A stretch of DNA of 52,006 nt from CAZJRB01 sp964547995 (GTDB lineage: Bacteria; Planctomycetota; Planctomycetia; Pirellulales; Thermoguttaceae), in contig CAZJRB010000043.1 of assembly GCA_964547995.1 (NCBI GenBank), positions 1-52,006 on the forward strand, read 5' to 3'. Shown here piece by piece: positions 25,310-34,283 of this stretch; the stretch's first letter is position 1, and each line of letters begins with the position of its first letter. The translations under genes and the position numbers were made by a program. The notes under the pieces are model-generated. The model was given only the letters and a program-made list of their open reading frames with translations. It had not been told where the DNA came from and ran no database searches.

Positions 25310-26299
25310 ATGATGCGCAAGATTTGTCTTGTCCTTTGGCTAAGTGTATTGGCGGGGTCGCCTCTGTTTGCACAGGAGTGGGCACGCAAGACTTTCAACA
25401 AAACCAGCCACGACTTCGGCACGATTGCCCGGGGCGCCAAGGCTGAGTACGCTTTTGTCTTGAAGAACCGCTACCTGGAAGACATGCACATAGCGAGCGT
25501 GCGGTCGAGTTGTAGTTGCGCGAAGCCGCGAATCGAGAAACCGTGGCTGAAGACCTACGAGCAGGGCGCGATTATCGCAGCAATCAATTCCGGGGCTTTC
25601 GCCGGGCGCAAGTCGGCAACCTTGACGGTTACCATCGACAAGCCCTATTACGCACAGGTGCAACTGAATGTCCGCGTCCACATTCGCAACGACATTGTAC
25701 TCGAACCGGGCAGCGTCCAATTGGGATCGGTCGAACAAGGAAAGGCCGCCGATCAGCAAATCACGGTGAGTTGTGCCCGTCGGAAAACCTGGAAAATTGT
25801 GGATGTGAAGAGTGCGAATCCGCATATTGCCGGCCATGCCGTTCGGTGCAATCAGGATGGCGCGAGAGTCGTTTACGATCTGAGGGTCCGGCTCGACGAG
25901 GATGCGCCGGTCGGCTATATCAAGGACCACCTGATGTTGATCACAAACGACCGCAGCCGTTCCCAGTTTCCCGTGCTGGTTGAAGGGCGGGTTTGTGCTG
26001 GACTCACGGTGAGCCCTGCTTCATTGTTCATGGGTGTGGTGCCATCGGGCGACAAGGTGACCAAGCGGCTGGTCGTGCGGGGAGAGAAACCGTTTCGAAT
26101 CGTTTCGATCGGTTGCGACGACGGATCGTTCAAGTTCGATATGCCAAACGACCGCGAACCGAAGCTGGTTCACTTGATCCCGGTAACGTTTGTGGCGGGG
26201 CCGAACAGCGGTAAGGTCGCCCGGACTATCCGGATCAAGACCGACCTGGGGAAAACGGTCCCCGAACTGGCCGCCTATGCAGTGGTGTCAACGCCGTAG
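25310..26299 (+). CDS. Exported DUF1573 protein
   Basis: 329 residues from ATG 25310; GGGAG lies five bases upstream, and an ATG at 25298 and a TTG at 25295 are less likely. A signal peptide ends at SPLFAQ. The DUF1573 module follows: FNKTSHDFGTIARGAKAEYAF and the cysteine motif SSCSCAKPRI. Two further immunoglobulin-like segments follow (starting near VQLGSVEQGK and ASLFMGVVPSGD). DUF1573 proteins are abundant in Planctomycetes and Bacteroidetes and presumed periplasmic, with ASH/MSP-like folds. No function is established. It is monocistronic, as the next genes are on the other strand. Confidence 0.85.
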   Translation: MMRKICLVLWLSVLAGSPLFAQEWARKTFNKTSHDFGTIARGAKAEYAFVLKNRYLEDMHIASVRSSCSCAKPRIEKPWLKTYEQGAIIAAINSGAFAGRKSATLTVTIDKPYYAQVQLNVRVHIRNDIVLEPGSVQLGSVEQGKAADQQITVSCARRKTWKIVDVKSANPHIAGHAVRCNQDGARVVYDLRVRLDEDAPVGYIKDHLMLITNDRSRSQFPVLVEGRVCAGLTVSPASLFMGVVPSGDKVTKRLVVRGEKPFRIVSIGCDDGSFKFDMPNDREPKLVHLIPVTFVAGPNSGKVARTIRIKTDLGKTVPELAAYAVVSTP

Positions 26300-26395
26300 T
26301 CACTCCCTCGTCCGTCGGTCCCTGCCCGATGTTCATCTTCAGTTCCCGGATTTCACGATCGCGGGGGATCGACGCCCGTTCGTTCGAACCGGGTC

Positions 26396-26857
26396 TCACG
26401 AAGGCGGCAGTTCCACGATCTCGAACCAGTACTTCCTCAGCGCGCTCATGACATCGACCAACCCGCGAAACGTGGCGGGCTTGGTCACGTAGGAATTCAC
26501 TCCCATCTTGTAGGAGAAGGTTACGTCGTCGACGGCCGTCGATGTGGTCAAGGCTACAATGGGGATATTTTTCAGGTCGGGATCGGCCTTGATCTGACGA
26601 AGCACCTCGCGCCCGTCCTTCTTCGGCATCTTCAAATCGAGGAGGATCAGGTCGGGACGGGGCGGCTTGGAATCCTCGGCGTACCGGCCCCGGCCATGCA
26701 GATAATCGAACAGCTCCTCGCCATCGTGGACGAAGCGGAGATCGTGTCCCGGTGATACTTCGTCCAGCGCATCCCGCACCAGCAGACAGTCGTCCGCATC
26801 GTCGTCAGCCATCAATATTGTAAAGGGTTTGTCGGAGTCGGCCAAACCGCTTGTCAT
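26396..26857 (-). CDS. Single-domain response regulator (Rcp1/CheY-like)
   Basis: 153 residues, only a receiver domain. The acidic pocket is D18-D-D20, the phosphoacceptor is D74 in LILLDLKMPKKDG, and the switch residues are T104/S105 in ALTTSTAVDD with K127 in SYVTKPATF. There is no output domain, as in phytochrome-partner Rcp1 proteins. It starts three bases after the histidine kinase stop, so the two are co-transcribed and probably a cognate pair. Confidence 0.93.
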   Translation of the reverse strand: MTSGLADSDKPFTILMADDDADDCLLVRDALDEVSPGHDLRFVHDGEELFDYLHGRGRYAEDSKPPRPDLILLDLKMPKKDGREVLRQIKADPDLKNIPIVALTTSTAVDDVTFSYKMGVNSYVTKPATFRGLVDVMSALRKYWFEIVELPPS

Positions 26858-26860
26858 GGG

Positions 26861-28798
26861 TTACCCTCCTTCTTTGCCTGGATGAAAGACGGGGAGCAGG
26901 ACCTCGAATGCGGCTCCCCGGCCCGGCTTGCTTTCCGCTGAGATGCTTCCCCCGTGGGCTTCGGCAATCTTCCGGCAGATTGCCAAACCGATTCCCGTCC
27001 CCTCGTAAGCGTCGCGCGTGTGCAACCGCTGAAAGACATCGAAGATCCGGTGCGCGTACTTCTCGTCGAAGCCGATGCCGTTGTCCTTGACTGTGATGCG
27101 GCACTGCTCGTCGGGATGACGGGTGCCGGCCTCGCGGCCCGTTCGACCCCGGACAAAGCGTGCCTCGACCTTGACCAGCGGCGGTTCCTCCTCGCAACGG
27201 AACTTCAAGGCATTGCCGATCAAGTTCTGGAAAAGTTGTTGCATTTGCAGCCGGTCGGCTTCAATGGTCGGCAGTTTTCCGATTTCGACACGACCTTCCG
27301 CCTGTTCGATTTGCACTTCCAGATCGGAGACGACGTCCTCCACGATCCCGGTCAAATCGATCCGTTCGAAGTGCTGCCCGCGCGTGGTCACGCGGGATAG
27401 CTGGAGCAACCCCTCGATGAGCAACTGCATTCGCCCGGCCGCGCTCTGCATACGTTCAACGCAGTCGCGGCCGGTTTCGTCGAGCAACTGGCCACATCGC
27501 ATTTCCAGCCGGTCGCTGAAGGCGCGGATCTTCCGCAGCGGCTCCTGCAAGTCGTGCGAGGCGACGTAGGCGAACTCCTCCAGGTCGCGGTTCGAGCGTT
27601 TCAGATCGGCGGCGTAACGCGCCTGTTCTTGCTCCGCCTTCTTGCGGGCGCTGATGTCGCGGACGAAAAACGTCATGACGGGTGCCCCCTGCTCCTGGCT
27701 TATCGTCATGGCCAGTTCGGCGGGAAAAGTCTCGCCGTTTGCCCGAACTGCAATCACTTCGGTCCGCCGGCCCAACAACGATCCTTCGCCCGCCTCCAGG
27801 TAACGGTCGATGCGGTTTTGCTGTCCGGCGCTCTTGCCGGGCGGAAAGAGGACATCCGAGGGTTTGGTCCCCAACACCTCATTGCGGGGATAGCCGAAAG
27901 CCTGTTCCGCCGCCCGGTTGAACTCGGTGATCACCCCTTCATCGTCGATGGTGATAATCGGGTCGAGGGAGGATTCGAGGATCGCGTGTTTTCTTGCCTG
28001 CGATTCGGCCAGGGCCGCTTCCGCCTGGTCGGAATCACCCAATTCGCGATGGATGATCGCCAGGCACGACCGGTCATCGTCTCTCGGCGACGTGATGCGG
28101 AAGACGGTCGTCTGCACGTCGATCCCCCTGCCGGTCCGCACGTTACGAAGCCGCATGAGTCCCTCCCAATGCCCATTTCTGCCGACGGCGGGAACAACAA
28201 TCTCACGTAGTTGCCGCCACGAGTGTCTCGAGTAGCACCTGTGCAGGCTCTTCGGCGGGAGCGGGGCATCCTGCGGCAGTCCGACCGCACGGCGAGCGGC
28301 GACATTCAAGTACAGCGGTTCTCCCCGCGGAGTTGCCAGACAGATGTAATCGTTGCTCCCGTCCGCCAACCCCACGAATCTGTACAAATCGTTGCTCTCT
28401 TCCGGCGATTTGAACGACGTGTTTTCAAGGCAACAAAGCCGCAACGTGTCGATCATGTCGCTCAGCTCGGCCAGGGTGGGAATCAATGCCTTCTTCCGAT
28501 CGACGCCCCGGACGGCGTAATATCGTACGACGCGTTCGACGCAGTGAAGCGCGGCCAGCACTTCATCGTAGGGGAGCGTGCCCTGTAGTTTTTCGTCATT
28601 CGCCAGCGCGTCGGCCCACTGCTCCAACGGCGTATCGTCGTCGGCCTCACAGGCGTCGCAAAGCGTCTTGTAAATGGGTGTTGCCTTGCAGTAACGGGTG
28701 CGTATGAGCGCGGGGCATTCCGCCCGCACAAGCTTCTCGGCCAGGGCGCGGCAAATGCTTTTCTGCTCGGCGAGAAGAACTTCAAGCAATCTGCTCAT
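26861..28798 (-). CDS. PAS-domain sensor histidine kinase
   Basis: 645 residues, no transmembrane segment, so a soluble sensor. The N-terminal ~128 residues are a cysteine-rich helical domain (C16, C28, C37, C47, C50, C86, C122-C123) distantly like RsbR-type N-terminal domains (weak inference). Two PAS domains follow (about 135-255 and 268-385; the second has IITIDDEGVITEFNRAAEQ and a PAC FVRDISARKKAEQ). HisKA has H415 in YVASHDLQEPLRK. HATPase shows N in LFQNLIGNALKF, DNGIGFDEKY and GTGIGLAICRKIAEAHGG. It resembles phytochrome-like kinases that lack the phytochrome. A response regulator follows immediately. Confidence 0.93.
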   Translation of the reverse strand: MSRLLEVLLAEQKSICRALAEKLVRAECPALIRTRYCKATPIYKTLCDACEADDDTPLEQWADALANDEKLQGTLPYDEVLAALHCVERVVRYYAVRGVDRKKALIPTLAELSDMIDTLRLCCLENTSFKSPEESNDLYRFVGLADGSNDYICLATPRGEPLYLNVAARRAVGLPQDAPLPPKSLHRCYSRHSWRQLREIVVPAVGRNGHWEGLMRLRNVRTGRGIDVQTTVFRITSPRDDDRSCLAIIHRELGDSDQAEAALAESQARKHAILESSLDPIITIDDEGVITEFNRAAEQAFGYPRNEVLGTKPSDVLFPPGKSAGQQNRIDRYLEAGEGSLLGRRTEVIAVRANGETFPAELAMTISQEQGAPVMTFFVRDISARKKAEQEQARYAADLKRSNRDLEEFAYVASHDLQEPLRKIRAFSDRLEMRCGQLLDETGRDCVERMQSAAGRMQLLIEGLLQLSRVTTRGQHFERIDLTGIVEDVVSDLEVQIEQAEGRVEIGKLPTIEADRLQMQQLFQNLIGNALKFRCEEEPPLVKVEARFVRGRTGREAGTRHPDEQCRITVKDNGIGFDEKYAHRIFDVFQRLHTRDAYEGTGIGLAICRKIAEAHGGSISAESKPGRGAAFEVLLPVFHPGKEGG

Positions 28799-28941
28799 CG
28801 CACGTTCCCGGTTGCCTCACGAGACTCCTCGAGAGAAGGTACACAGAAAAGTCCGCAACTAGCACGGCAACACACAGCCCGCGACCGCCGGTTGCGGCCT
28901 CATGTGCCGGCGGGCAGCCGAAATCGCCGGCTACATTATTG

Positions 28942-28969
28942 ATTATGGCCCGTTTCGCTCACGTGTCAA
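28942..28969 (-). promoter_or_regulatory. Sigma70 promoter of the kinase/regulator pair
   Basis: Minus strand TTGACA (28964-28969), 16-bp spacer, CATAAT (28942-28947). It is a near-consensus match, with a ~135-base leader to the ATG at 28798. Confidence 0.6.
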
Positions 28970-29190
28970 TAGACCAACCGGATTGGCGGATCGGGAAACC
29001 TTGCCGGAAGCCATGGATTGCCGGAGTTGTTCGTTTCGGGCCATAGAAGGCGGGCCCATGTGGAACCGGTGGTAATGCCTGACCGAAATGCGTCCGGTAT
29101 GACGATTGAGGAGTTTGCGCAACGATTCTCTTTGCCGGATGGCTCGCACGGAACGAGTCACCGGCGGGAAATGTTGCCATTTGGCGGCGC
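28970..29190. other. Gap with no recognised feature
   Basis: Between the kinase promoter and the stop of the next gene I see no convincing coding frame, hairpin or repeat. Open frames here have no family likeness. Confidence 0.5.
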
Positions 29191-29736
29191 CTACTTGAAT
29201 CTCCGAAGCCATGACCGGCCGGGCCGGTTTGAGGGGGCGATGTGCTTGCCGTCGGTATCGAGTTGGTGGCCGTAGACGACGTAGCCGCCCAACGCCTCAA
29301 TCGCCTCCACGGCTTCCCTCTCCTGCCTGACCTGCTGCCGGGCCTTCTGCACCTTGGACGACGCAAGCCAGCCACAAGGAATCGCAACAATGACCGTCAG
29401 GGCGAGCAGGGGCAACAGGGTGCCTTGATACCAGCGGCGTTTGGTTCTTGGAGTCGGTGGTTCATAGCCCTTGCAGCCTTCAAGGAATGCCCCTGCGATT
29501 TTGCCCCAGTTGACGTTGCTGAACACGGGTCCGTAGATATCGCCTACGATGCGGCGGTCCTCTTCCAAGGCATGAGCCAGGGCAAATCGAGCCGCTTCGG
29601 ATCGGCTGAAGGTGTCATCCGCCTTGGCTTCGTCCCACAAGATCGCGGCCTGCTCGGCCCAGAAGGGCCCCTCTTCATCGGCCAGCCGCCGGTAGACGTT
29701 CCACGTTTGGTAGTTGTCGTAGCCGCCGTAGCTCAT
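29191..29736 (-). CDS. DUF7249-like protein fused to a TM helix and a truncated LRR-protein leader
   Basis: 181 residues. The N-terminus MSYGGYDNYQTWNVYRRLAD and the following acidic helices resemble small DUF7249-type proteins (NYxTW opening; moderate confidence). A basic stretch TKRRWYQG precedes one transmembrane helix (about residues 109-127, LLPLLALTVIVAIPCGWL). After it comes KARQQVRQEREAVEAIEALG and PGRSWLRRF. This is the membrane-proximal segment that in many planctomycete leucine-rich-repeat proteins leads into the repeats. Here the frame stops right after SWLRRFK, so the repeats are missing. The gene appears chimeric or truncated; function unknown. Confidence 0.65.
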   Translation of the reverse strand: MSYGGYDNYQTWNVYRRLADEEGPFWAEQAAILWDEAKADDTFSRSEAARFALAHALEEDRRIVGDIYGPVFSNVNWGKIAGAFLEGCKGYEPPTPRTKRRWYQGTLLPLLALTVIVAIPCGWLASSKVQKARQQVRQEREAVEAIEALGGYVVYGHQLDTDGKHIAPSNRPGRSWLRRFK

Positions 29737-29958
29737 TCGGACACCTCGTCAATGAAAACCCGCCGTTCCTAGTAGTGTAGACGGAGTGCGGAGAGGAAAG
29801 AGCGGCATCCCGCGATGGTGATGCACACATACCAAACTGTACGAGTCGGCCTTTCCGCAGGCCATAGGAGAAAGCCCGGCCATGGGCTAGGGAAAATCCC
29901 GATGCTACCCGTTTGACGTGAACGTTGACCGCGACAGCCTTTTTGAGATATCGAGATC

Positions 29959-32900
29959 CTAGCGATACTCGGTCTGCAAGGAATGTTCCAGCGCGTGCCC
30001 CTTGTAACTGAGGGTCAACTTGCGGAGATCCGTGATGGTAACGGCGCCTCGCGGGCCGAGTTGGGCGACCATTTTACCCCGGAGGACCTGGTTGCCGGTT
30101 TCCCGGACGGCGCCGGCGGCCGGCGGCGTTTGCAACGGGACTTTCCTGCCGGCAGCGTCGACCAATCGGAACCCAAATTCGTGCGGCTGCAAGGGCACGC
30201 CGCCGGCGGCGCTGGGGCGGATCGTCGTCAACGTCAACTGGAACGTCGTCGGTTTCTCTTCGATTTCCGCCTCGATCTGGATGTCGCCGTACTGGGCAGC
30301 CCCGACCGAGATAATCTTTGCCCCACCGACCTTAGCGCTCCGCTTCACTACCGGCGGTTTCGGAACTACCGGTGTGGGCGGGACGACCGGGCGCTGAACC
30401 ACCGTCGCGGGTCGGACGGCCGGGCGCTGGACCAACGTCGCGGGTGGAACGACCACGGGTGTTCGAACCACCGGCCTCGGGACAAACACCTTCTTCGGGG
30501 CCACGATTTGCTTGATCACGTCGTCACCCCGGATGTGGAATTCGATCGGTTCCGGCTCGGCGCGTACGACGGCCGGTATCACGCCGGGATTAACCACGTA
30601 GAGTTCCGTCTCTCCGCCGGTCCGTTCCTGGTGCTTGGTATAGCGGTAGTAGGTTTCCAGGGTGAGGCACGCCAGGGCCGTGGTATAGATTCGCCCGCCG
30701 CGCTCTCCCCACTGAGTGTCGGGATCCCAACTCCCCTTTTCGCAACCCTTGTGGCGTTGCAGATCGATGATCGTATTCCGGATGATCGGGTTCCAGCGAT
30801 CCCACGCTTCGCCGCCGGCCTGAAACATGGCCAGCGTGCAGTTGTACCAGAGGTAGTAGTTGTACGCCAACTTGTAGTCGAGCGTGCGATCCTCGACCGT
30901 CTTGTCGGTCTTGTGCCGCTCGGCCAAATTGGCCAGGTAGGACGCGGCACGGCCGATGCTCGGATGGTCGGGCTCGTTGAGAAGGAACTGCCGGACCAGC
31001 ATTCCAATACCGGTTGTTGCATCGGACTGCTGCTTGCGGGTCGAACCCGGATTCTCGTACCAGGTCCGCCCGTGATCGTCCATCAGGCACTTGTCGAAGA
31101 AATCGCGGATTTTTTCGATACAGCGATAATCGACCTCCAGTCCGGCTTCCTTGGCCGATTTCAGGGCCAGCACCTGCCAGCCGGTGACGGAGGTATCGCC
31201 GTGCCGCTCGAAGTAGTCGGTGTATCGCCAGCCGCCGTCCTCGTGCTGCTGGCTGTAGATGTAGTTGACCGCTCGTTTCAACGCACCGTAATATTTGTCG
31301 TTTTGCGGCTGGCCGAGGGCCTTCGCCGCCGCACAGGCGTCAGCCAGGGCAAACGTGGCGATGCCGTGGTCGTACATGTAGAAGGTATGGTACTTCGAAT
31401 GGCCTCCCCGGCTCTTTTCGCTGACCAGCGCCCCGTCGGGCCGCTGGTGTTCGACCATCCAGTCGAGCCCCTTGCGAACCTGGTCGGAATATCGCCGGTC
31501 GTTGAAGTAGTAATGTCCGCCTGCTTGGAAGGCCAACAGCGAAAGCCCGGTCTGGGCCATTTCATACTTACGGCCGGCTTTGATGCCGTGTCCGTCCTCG
31601 TCGCAGTGCCCGCCCTTGCACTTCGACCACTCCCCGCCGGCAAGGCATTCGTTCGACCAGAATCCGTCGTTGGCCTGGTGCCGCGCGAGCCAGTCCAGCG
31701 CATCAGTGACGGCCTTCTCGCTGGCGACGCTGCCGCCGTAGTTGGTGATCCACGTGTCGCGGTTGCCCTGGGTCCGCCGGTCGTATAGCCCGAGCAGTTC
31801 CGGCTTGATCCCCTGGAAGCTGTTGATCCGGTTAACGATTCCTCCATCCTTGGTCACTTCGATGGTGCAAACGTCCCAGAGATTCCCTTTCTCCTTGTGC
31901 TTCGGGTGAAACCGGTAGGACTGGCCGCCGTAAGAGACCTTTACTTCGGCGCCGGATCGGGCCAGCGCCCTGCTATCGGGATCGTGGCGATTGGAGAAAT
32001 CGTGGACGAAGTAGCGATAAATCCCGGGAACGACCTTTGTTACTTCGATGGTTTCCGGCCGGCCGTCCTCTTCGTCGGCCGTCAATGCGACGGCTCCCTT
32101 TGTCTCGGCAGTACCGGGATGATGATGGTCGATATGGAATTTTCCGCGGCCGGGCAAGGGTCCCTCCAAGTGGGCGTCGAGATCGCCGCCCTCTTTGTCC
32201 CAATCGAGCACGATACGGATATTGCCGCCCTCCGCCTTTGGCTTCAGGGCAACCTGATATCCGCTTTCCATGCCGTCGGTCAACTCTCGCTCGAACTGCG
32301 TCGGCGCATATCCTGCCGCCGCTACTTCGATTTTCTGCGAACCTTCCGGGATGCCGACGATTCGGAAGTTACCCTTGGCATCCGTCTGCCCCTTCAGTGC
32401 CGTTCCGCCAATCCGGACGTCGGCGCCGGAAATCGGCTCGCCGTCGAGCGCGCTGACAATCCGCCCGGAGAGGACTGCACCGTCGATCGGCACGGTCGAC
32501 GGCAGCGAACCGGACATGTCCTCGACGGTTGCCAACTCTCCCCTCGCAATGAATTCCGGCACCAGAAACTCGGTCGTTCCCAGCGACCAGCCTTTTTTGT
32601 ACGTCACCTTGATTACGTCGCCGGTCCTCAAACCGTCTGCTCGCCACTGGAACCGCCGGGTATTCTCCTCGTCCCCCAAAAAAGTCCGTGGAAGCAACTC
32701 CGTCGTGCGGTCGCCGTCTGTTCGAGAGATTCCGATGACGCCGGTGCTCGTGGGTGTATAGTCGAGCGCCAGCCGGTTCGGATCGGCGGAATCGCGGTAA
32801 AGGTGCATCTCCTTTCCCGCTTTCGCGTACTCAAAGGCCGACGAGGCATAATGGCCGCCCAAGCAGATCAGTGCCAAGGCGGCAACGCCGGCGGCGCTGT

Positions 32901-34197
32901 AGGCCAGTATCTTGCTGCGCAACCGGCCTTGGCTGACGCGGTCCCGCAATCCTCGTACATCGGCCTTCACGGCCTCCGGCTGGCCTTCCAGTTTCGAGTC
33001 AACCACCAGGGGATCGATCGGCGCCGCTTCTTCCACGGGAGGAGGCCCGGGTGGCTCGGGAGGCTCCGAGGCCGGCGAGGCTGGGATCGGTTGGTCTGTC
33101 GGGATAGGCGGGATAGGTGGGACGCTGCTCGCGGCTGCTTTGGGGCCCGTCGGAATGACGGGGCCTACACTTGGTCTTGGTGCGGATGGTGGCGGAATCG
33201 GGGCAGCCGCTCCGGGTGTCGGCGGAATCGGAGCCGTTGCTCCAGGGGCCGATGGAATCGGCTTGCCCGGAACCGGCGGAATGGGCGTCATGGAAGGTGG
33301 TGGACCCGGGCTTGGTGCTGCGGGAGGTGGCGTTGACGAAATCGGCCCCGGGCTTGGTGCTGCTGGTGCTGCGGGAGGTGGCGTTGACGAAATCGGCGGC
33401 CCCGGGCTTGGTGCTGCGGGAGGTGGCGGACTTGGGCTTGGTGCAGGACCGACCGGACCCGATGCCGGGGGAAGCGGCCCTGTCGAACTCGGTGGGGTTG
33501 GAGCAGGAACCGGCGGTTGGGAGGGTGGCATCGATCCCATACCTGGTGGCGGCGGCGGTGAGCCACCTACCATCTCACCCGCCCTCGTTGGACCCATCGG
33601 TTCCATGGCTGGCGACATCCCAGGGCCGGCAGACATCGGGCCCGGAGGCATCGGCTGTGTGGGGCCGGCCGGTCCCGGCGCCATCGGAGCCGCAGGAGCA
33701 CCAAAACTGCCTGGCGGAGGCGGAGGCGGCGCTCCGCCTACCATCTCTCCCGGCTTCATTGGCGGACTGCCCGGCGACATGGGATTCATCGCGGGAGCAT
33801 TCGGATATCCTGGTGCTCCAGGCATCCCAACTCCCGGCCCGTTTTGCATTCCCACCGGTCCACCGGGCATCCCCATACCGGGTGCCGCAGGAGGAGGTGG
33901 GCCGACCATCTCGCCCGGCCTGCCCGAAGGAGGCCCGTACATCGGCCCAACACCCGGTCCGGCAGGCGGCGCACCCATATTGGGTCCGGTGGGCGGTGCA
34001 TCCATACCTGGTGGGCCATAACCGGGGGCCATTCCCGGCGGCGGGCCTGCGGGCATCGGCGGTCCGCCGGCCATCCCCGGCGGCGGCATTGTTCCACCCG
34101 GCACGGGCCCCGGCACGATCGGCCGGCCGCAGTCGGGATAAGGGCAAGCAAACGCGTCGTCGGCCACGTCTCTTCCGCACCACTGGCAGCGTTTCAC
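29959..34197 (-). CDS. 1412-residue zinc-ribbon / Pro-Gly-rich / TM / toroid surface protein
   Basis: The start is GTG 34197, with GGGAGG five bases upstream; the open frame continues 26 codons further without a site. Domains: zinc ribbon CxxC...CPYPDC (residues 4-23), a ~365-residue proline/glycine/methionine-rich segment (25-390) with repeated GEMVG-PPPP units, and one TM helix (about 430-450). Next come a carboxypeptidase-regulatory-like domain (575-650) and a YfaP/DUF2135-like beta domain (668-795, with VLDWDKEGGDLDAHLEGP). A prenyltransferase/squalene-oxidase-like alpha toroid (about 820-1200) follows, with DALDWLARHQANDGFW, VNYIYSQQHEDGGWRYTDY and related repeats. Then a Val/Pro linker and a C-terminal beta domain. 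Topology would put the ribbon and low-complexity part inside and the toroid outside (inference). It follows the VWA gene by 86 bp. Function unknown. Confidence 0.85.
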   Translation of the reverse strand: MKRCQWCGRDVADDAFACPYPDCGRPIVPGPVPGGTMPPPGMAGGPPMPAGPPPGMAPGYGPPGMDAPPTGPNMGAPPAGPGVGPMYGPPSGRPGEMVGPPPPAAPGMGMPGGPVGMQNGPGVGMPGAPGYPNAPAMNPMSPGSPPMKPGEMVGGAPPPPPPGSFGAPAAPMAPGPAGPTQPMPPGPMSAGPGMSPAMEPMGPTRAGEMVGGSPPPPPGMGSMPPSQPPVPAPTPPSSTGPLPPASGPVGPAPSPSPPPPAAPSPGPPISSTPPPAAPAAPSPGPISSTPPPAAPSPGPPPSMTPIPPVPGKPIPSAPGATAPIPPTPGAAAPIPPPSAPRPSVGPVIPTGPKAAASSVPPIPPIPTDQPIPASPASEPPEPPGPPPVEEAAPIDPLVVDSKLEGQPEAVKADVRGLRDRVSQGRLRSKILAYSAAGVAALALICLGGHYASSAFEYAKAGKEMHLYRDSADPNRLALDYTPTSTGVIGISRTDGDRTTELLPRTFLGDEENTRRFQWRADGLRTGDVIKVTYKKGWSLGTTEFLVPEFIARGELATVEDMSGSLPSTVPIDGAVLSGRIVSALDGEPISGADVRIGGTALKGQTDAKGNFRIVGIPEGSQKIEVAAAGYAPTQFERELTDGMESGYQVALKPKAEGGNIRIVLDWDKEGGDLDAHLEGPLPGRGKFHIDHHHPGTAETKGAVALTADEEDGRPETIEVTKVVPGIYRYFVHDFSNRHDPDSRALARSGAEVKVSYGGQSYRFHPKHKEKGNLWDVCTIEVTKDGGIVNRINSFQGIKPELLGLYDRRTQGNRDTWITNYGGSVASEKAVTDALDWLARHQANDGFWSNECLAGGEWSKCKGGHCDEDGHGIKAGRKYEMAQTGLSLLAFQAGGHYYFNDRRYSDQVRKGLDWMVEHQRPDGALVSEKSRGGHSKYHTFYMYDHGIATFALADACAAAKALGQPQNDKYYGALKRAVNYIYSQQHEDGGWRYTDYFERHGDTSVTGWQVLALKSAKEAGLEVDYRCIEKIRDFFDKCLMDDHGRTWYENPGSTRKQQSDATTGIGMLVRQFLLNEPDHPSIGRAASYLANLAERHKTDKTVEDRTLDYKLAYNYYLWYNCTLAMFQAGGEAWDRWNPIIRNTIIDLQRHKGCEKGSWDPDTQWGERGGRIYTTALACLTLETYYRYTKHQERTGGETELYVVNPGVIPAVVRAEPEPIEFHIRGDDVIKQIVAPKKVFVPRPVVRTPVVVPPATLVQRPAVRPATVVQRPVVPPTPVVPKPPVVKRSAKVGGAKIISVGAAQYGDIQIEAEIEEKPTTFQLTLTTIRPSAAGGVPLQPHEFGFRLVDAAGRKVPLQTPPAAGAVRETGNQVLRGKMVAQLGPRGAVTITDLRKLTLSYKGHALEHSLQTEYR

Positions 34198-34283
34198 GTC
34201 AACCTCCCGGCACGGCCATCGCCGCACCCAAGGAATGAGCCTATCAACACCCGCGCACGTTGCGCGCCGGCGCATACTTTCTA

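Noticed and set aside
26300..26395. tRNA-like T-loop near CGTTCGAACC
   Set aside because: No acceptor or anticodon stem could be paired around it.
28943..29390. Open frames between the kinase and the DUF7249-like gene
   Set aside because: Arg/Pro/Ser-rich shadow composition, no ribosome site and no continuation of leucine-rich repeats.
32912..34021. 369-codon plus-strand glycine-rich frame
   Set aside because: Antisense of the Pro/Gly tract of the 1412-residue protein, whose complement is also stop-poor; no start site and no family likeness.
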